DNA of 9,105 bases, from the NCBI GenBank assembly GCA_023431205.1, contig JAEYXQ010000132.1, positions 1 through 9,105 of the forward strand, in the 5' to 3' direction. Both the position numbers and the translations under genes were made by a program. Source of the stretch: Pseudomonadota bacterium (GTDB taxonomy: Bacteria; Pseudomonadota; Alphaproteobacteria; Rhizobiales; Devosiaceae). The notes below the pieces were generated by a model that saw nothing but the letters and a program-made list of their open reading frames with translations, was not told where the DNA came from and did no database searches. Each line of letters opens with the position of its first letter. Within the stretch, counting starts at the first letter, position 1. Positions 6,966 through 9,105 of the stretch are shown here, in pieces.

Positions 6966-7958
6966 ATGAACCTGATCCAGTATTTCGACCGTGCCAGCGA
7001 ACGCGCGGTAGCACAGGTGGAAGGCGGCGTTGCCCGCCGCGTGAACGGTGCAAGCAGCGTCTACAGCCTTGCCTGGGAAGCCCAGAACCTCAAGACCGGT
7101 GGCCTGCCGGCGCTTGTGGCGCAGCACGGACTTGGGGAGACCGTGGACATCGCAGAGCTGCTGGCGGAAGGCCGTATGCTGGCCCCGATCGACCATCCGG
7201 ACAAGGCGCACCTGCACGTCACCGGTACTGGCCTCACCCATCTCGGCTCGGCGGCGACGCGCGACGCCATGCACAAGACCGACAAGCCCGAGGGCGAACT
7301 CACCGATTCCATGAAGATGTTCCGCATGGGCCTCGAGGGCGGCAAGCCCGTGGGTGGCATGAAGGGCGTGCAGCCGGAATGGTTCTACAAGGGCAACGGG
7401 CACATCGTGGCCAATCCGGGCCATCCGATCCCCTCCCCCGCTTTTGCCCTCGACGCCGGTGAGGAGCCGGAGATCGCCGGCATCTACCTGATCGACAAGA
7501 ACGGCATGCCGCGTCGCCTGGGATTCGCGCTGGCCAACGAGTTCTCGGATCACGTGACGGAGCGGATCAACTACCTCTATCTCGCCCATTCCAAGTTGCG
7601 GGCGTGCTCGTTCGGGCCGGAACTGCTGGTGGGCGATCTGCCGGCCGATATCCGCGGCACCTCCCGTATCCTGCGCGACGGTGAAGTGCTGTGGGAAAAG
7701 CCGTTCCTGTCGGGTGAGGACAACATGAGCCACACCATCGCTAACCTCGAGTACCACCACTTCAAGTACCCGCTGTTCCGCCAGCCGGGCGACGTGCACG
7801 TCCACATGTTCGGCACGGCGACGCTCAGCTTTGCGGATGGGGTGCAGACCCGACCGAACGACATCTTCGAGATCGAGGCGCCGCAGTTCGGCCATGCCCT
7901 CCGTAACCCCCTGCGGACCGAAGAAGAGCACACCCTTGTGGTGAGCGGCCTGTACTGA
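6966..7958 (+). CDS. AraD1/GguC family protein (FAH superfamily, sugar-acid catabolism)
   Basis: This 330-residue protein matches by eye the GguC/AraD1 family, distant members of the fumarylacetoacetate hydrolase superfamily encoded near sugar uptake and oxidation genes in rhizobia and relatives. Such proteins are thought to act on 2-keto-3-deoxy sugar acids; the precise reaction is not certain. The expected metal-site pattern is visible: EEPEIAGIYL (E167 and E169) and NEFSDH (D195), with the C-terminal barrel segment HVHMFGTATLSFADG at about 278-292. The start at 6966 is supported by GAGGAG (6954-6959) 6 bases upstream. A TTG-initiated extension from 6891 would run through the leader and is unlikely. 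The next gene begins 29 bases after the stop, so the two are probably cotranscribed. It is divergent from recA across a region with LexA-type sites. Confidence 0.85.
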   Translation: MNLIQYFDRASERAVAQVEGGVARRVNGASSVYSLAWEAQNLKTGGLPALVAQHGLGETVDIAELLAEGRMLAPIDHPDKAHLHVTGTGLTHLGSAATRDAMHKTDKPEGELTDSMKMFRMGLEGGKPVGGMKGVQPEWFYKGNGHIVANPGHPIPSPAFALDAGEEPEIAGIYLIDKNGMPRRLGFALANEFSDHVTERINYLYLAHSKLRACSFGPELLVGDLPADIRGTSRILRDGEVLWEKPFLSGEDNMSHTIANLEYHHFKYPLFRQPGDVHVHMFGTATLSFADGVQTRPNDIFEIEAPQFGHALRNPLRTEEEHTLVVSGLY

Positions 7959-7987
7959 GGCTGTCTTACGCACCTTGGGAGGGCGAC

Positions 7988-8992
7988 ATGGCGAAGCAGT
8001 TCGACAAGCGGCGGGTGGGCAACACCGCGCTGGAGATGACCAGGCTGGGATTTGGCGGCGCCACCATCGCCGGCAGCTTCCACGCGGTCCCCGCCGCGCA
8101 GGGCCGCGCCACCTTGGCCCACGCGCTGGACCTCGGCATCAACTATGTCGACACCGCCCCCCACTATGGCTTCGGCCGCTCGGAGCACCTGATGGGTGAT
8201 GTGCTGCGGGAGCGCCCCGGGGAGGCGCTGCTGTCCACAAAAGTGGGGCGGCGGCTGGTACCGGTGCGGGGGCCGCTGGAGCACAAGGCGGAGTTCGTCG
8301 ATCCACTGCCCTTTGCCGAGGTCTACGACTATTCCTATGACGGCATCATGCGGTCGTACGAGGACAGTCTGCAGCGGCTGGGCATGAGTGCGGTGGACAT
8401 CCTCTATGTCCACGACATTGGCGCGGCGACCCACGGCGTCGAGGACAACCGCCACTACTGGGCACAGCTGGAAGGCGGCGGCTATCGGGCGCTGAGGGAG
8501 CTGCGCGACAGCGGCGCGGTGAGCGCCATCGGCCTCGGCGTCAACGAGTGGCAAGTGCTGATGGACGCCTTCTCCCTTGGCGAATGGGACGTGTTCCTCC
8601 TCGCCGGGCGCTACACGCTTCTGGAACAGACTGCGCTGCAGCCGTTCCTTGCCACCTGCCTTGAGCGGCAAACCTCGATCGTGGTCGGCGGCCCGTTCAA
8701 CTCCGGCGTGCTGGTGGGCCGGGACACATACAACTACGCCAGGACCCCGCCGGAGATCGTGGCGAAGGTGGAGCGCATTGCGGCGGTCTGCCATGCCTTC
8801 GACATCCCCCTGCCCGCAGCGGCGCTGCAGTTCCCGCTGATGCACCCGGCCGTGTGCTGCGTGCTGCCCGGGCCACGCTCCCCCGAAGAGCTGGACGGCG
8901 TCGTCGCCTGGTGGGAGACGGAGATCCCGCCGGCGCTGTGGAGCGCACTGGCCGATGAGGGCCTGCTCGAACCCGGCACTCCGATCGGCTAG
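7988..8992 (+). CDS. Aldo/keto reductase, L-fucose/D-threo-aldose dehydrogenase-like
   Basis: This 334-residue cytoplasmic NAD(P)-dependent oxidoreductase has the (beta/alpha)8 AKR fold. The catalytic tetrad is visible: D55 and Y60 in NYVDTAPHYGFGRSE, K85 in LLSTKVGR and H142 in ILYVHDI. The C-terminal cofactor region includes VVGGPFNSGVL and CCVLPGPRSPEEL. The style is closest to the group containing D-threo-aldose 1-dehydrogenase, L-fucose dehydrogenase and pyridoxal 4-dehydrogenase. With the preceding FAH-superfamily gene it suggests oxidation of an aldose to a lactone and then breakdown of the derived keto-deoxy acid; this is inferred from context. A strong GGGAGG lies 5 bases upstream of the ATG. 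Its TAG stop sits exactly at the edge of an insertion sequence, and no downstream gene of the operon is visible. Confidence 0.88.
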   Translation: MAKQFDKRRVGNTALEMTRLGFGGATIAGSFHAVPAAQGRATLAHALDLGINYVDTAPHYGFGRSEHLMGDVLRERPGEALLSTKVGRRLVPVRGPLEHKAEFVDPLPFAEVYDYSYDGIMRSYEDSLQRLGMSAVDILYVHDIGAATHGVEDNRHYWAQLEGGGYRALRELRDSGAVSAIGLGVNEWQVLMDAFSLGEWDVFLLAGRYTLLEQTALQPFLATCLERQTSIVVGGPFNSGVLVGRDTYNYARTPPEIVAKVERIAAVCHAFDIPLPAAALQFPLMHPAVCCVLPGPRSPEELDGVVAWWETEIPPALWSALADEGLLEPGTPIG

Positions 8993-9105
8993 GGCGTGGA
9001 CTCATAAGTCTTTAGCCAGATTCGGGTTGAAGCGAGCAGTACGGCTGCGAGGAAGTTTCTGGCCAGCTTGTCGAAGCGCGTTGCGACGCGGCGGAAGTGC
9101 TTGAG
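8989..9105 (-). CDS. IS5-family-like transposase, C-terminal 38 residues (5' part outside window)
   Basis: The minus strand is open from the window edge to a TAG at 8989-8991. The peptide contains KHFRRVATRFDKLARNFLAA and a hydrophobic LLASTRIWLK followed by YESTP. This is the typical C-terminus of IS5-family DDE transposases common in Alphaproteobacteria, where the R-(Y/F)-D-K-L segment closes the catalytic domain. The catalytic residues lie outside the window, so intactness cannot be judged. The stop codon is not inside the element but in the flanking target sequence, overlapping the stop of the aldo/keto reductase. Confidence 0.75.
   Translation of the reverse strand, partial: LKHFRRVATRFDKLARNFLAAVLLASTRIWLKTYESTP
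8992..9105 (-). mobile_element. End of an IS5-family-like insertion sequence
   Basis: The sequence from 8992 (GGGCGTGGACTCATAAG...) immediately follows a CTA that fits a YTAR-type target, and it encodes the transposase C-terminus right up to its edge. This is the 3' (transposase-distal) end; the other end and its inverted repeat are beyond the window. The boundary at 8991/8992 assumes a TA target duplication and is inferred. Confidence 0.65.

Noticed and set aside
6870..7973. Long minus-strand open frame (367 codons) opposite the GguC/AraD1 gene
   Set aside because: It is a shadow of a high-GC gene: the plus-strand frame has clear family motifs and a good ribosome binding site, while the antisense product has no recognisable domain and is rich in His, Arg and Val, as expected from reversed codons.
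7577..8845. Minus-strand open frame of 422 codons across the sugar operon
   Set aside because: It spans two real plus-strand genes and their gap, shows no protein family features, and owes its length to high GC.

Overview
The window looks like a core chromosomal segment of a high-GC alphaproteobacterium, most likely Hyphomicrobiales (Rhizobiales) and possibly Devosia-like. Four things point this way: the eukaryotic-type NADP isocitrate dehydrogenase, the recA-alaS-icd neighbourhood, a GTTC-N7-GTTC LexA box upstream of recA, and a GguC/AraD1-type sugar-acid protein. The genus is a guess from recall of protein style and is not proven here.

Layout from left to right. The 3' part of icd (+) ends in a rho-independent hairpin. 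A membrane-anchored or exported glycerophosphodiester phosphodiesterase-like protein (+) follows. Next is an EamA/DMT-type transporter (+) that starts at TTG. The transporter converges on alaS (-), and the two TAG stop codons overlap in a CTAG. Upstream of alaS on the same strand is recA (-), which has its own terminator. The 246-base gap between recA and the next gene is a divergent control region with a consensus LexA box and a second, degenerate, oppositely oriented box. To the right of it are a GguC/AraD1 family protein (+) and an aldo/keto reductase (+), only 29 bases apart and probably one operon for oxidative sugar catabolism. The window ends inside the 3' end of an IS5-family-like transposase (-), whose element abuts the reductase stop codon.

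How the parts relate. recA and alaS are co-oriented, but a strong terminator separates them, so alaS probably has its own promoter, and a weak candidate is given. recA looks SOS-controlled. The two sugar genes fit a lactone/2-keto-3-deoxy-acid type pathway (aldose dehydrogenase plus FAH-superfamily enzyme), but the sugar cannot be fixed from sequence alone. No gap longer than 300 bases lacks a gene. The window holds no tRNA, rRNA, CRISPR array or obvious defence system, and I did not find a convincing new multi-gene system. The most unusual points are the inverted LexA-box arrangement, the IS insertion that borrows its transposase stop codon from the target site, and a phosphodiesterase-like protein with an apparently replaced metal-ligand Glu and an insertion near the active site.
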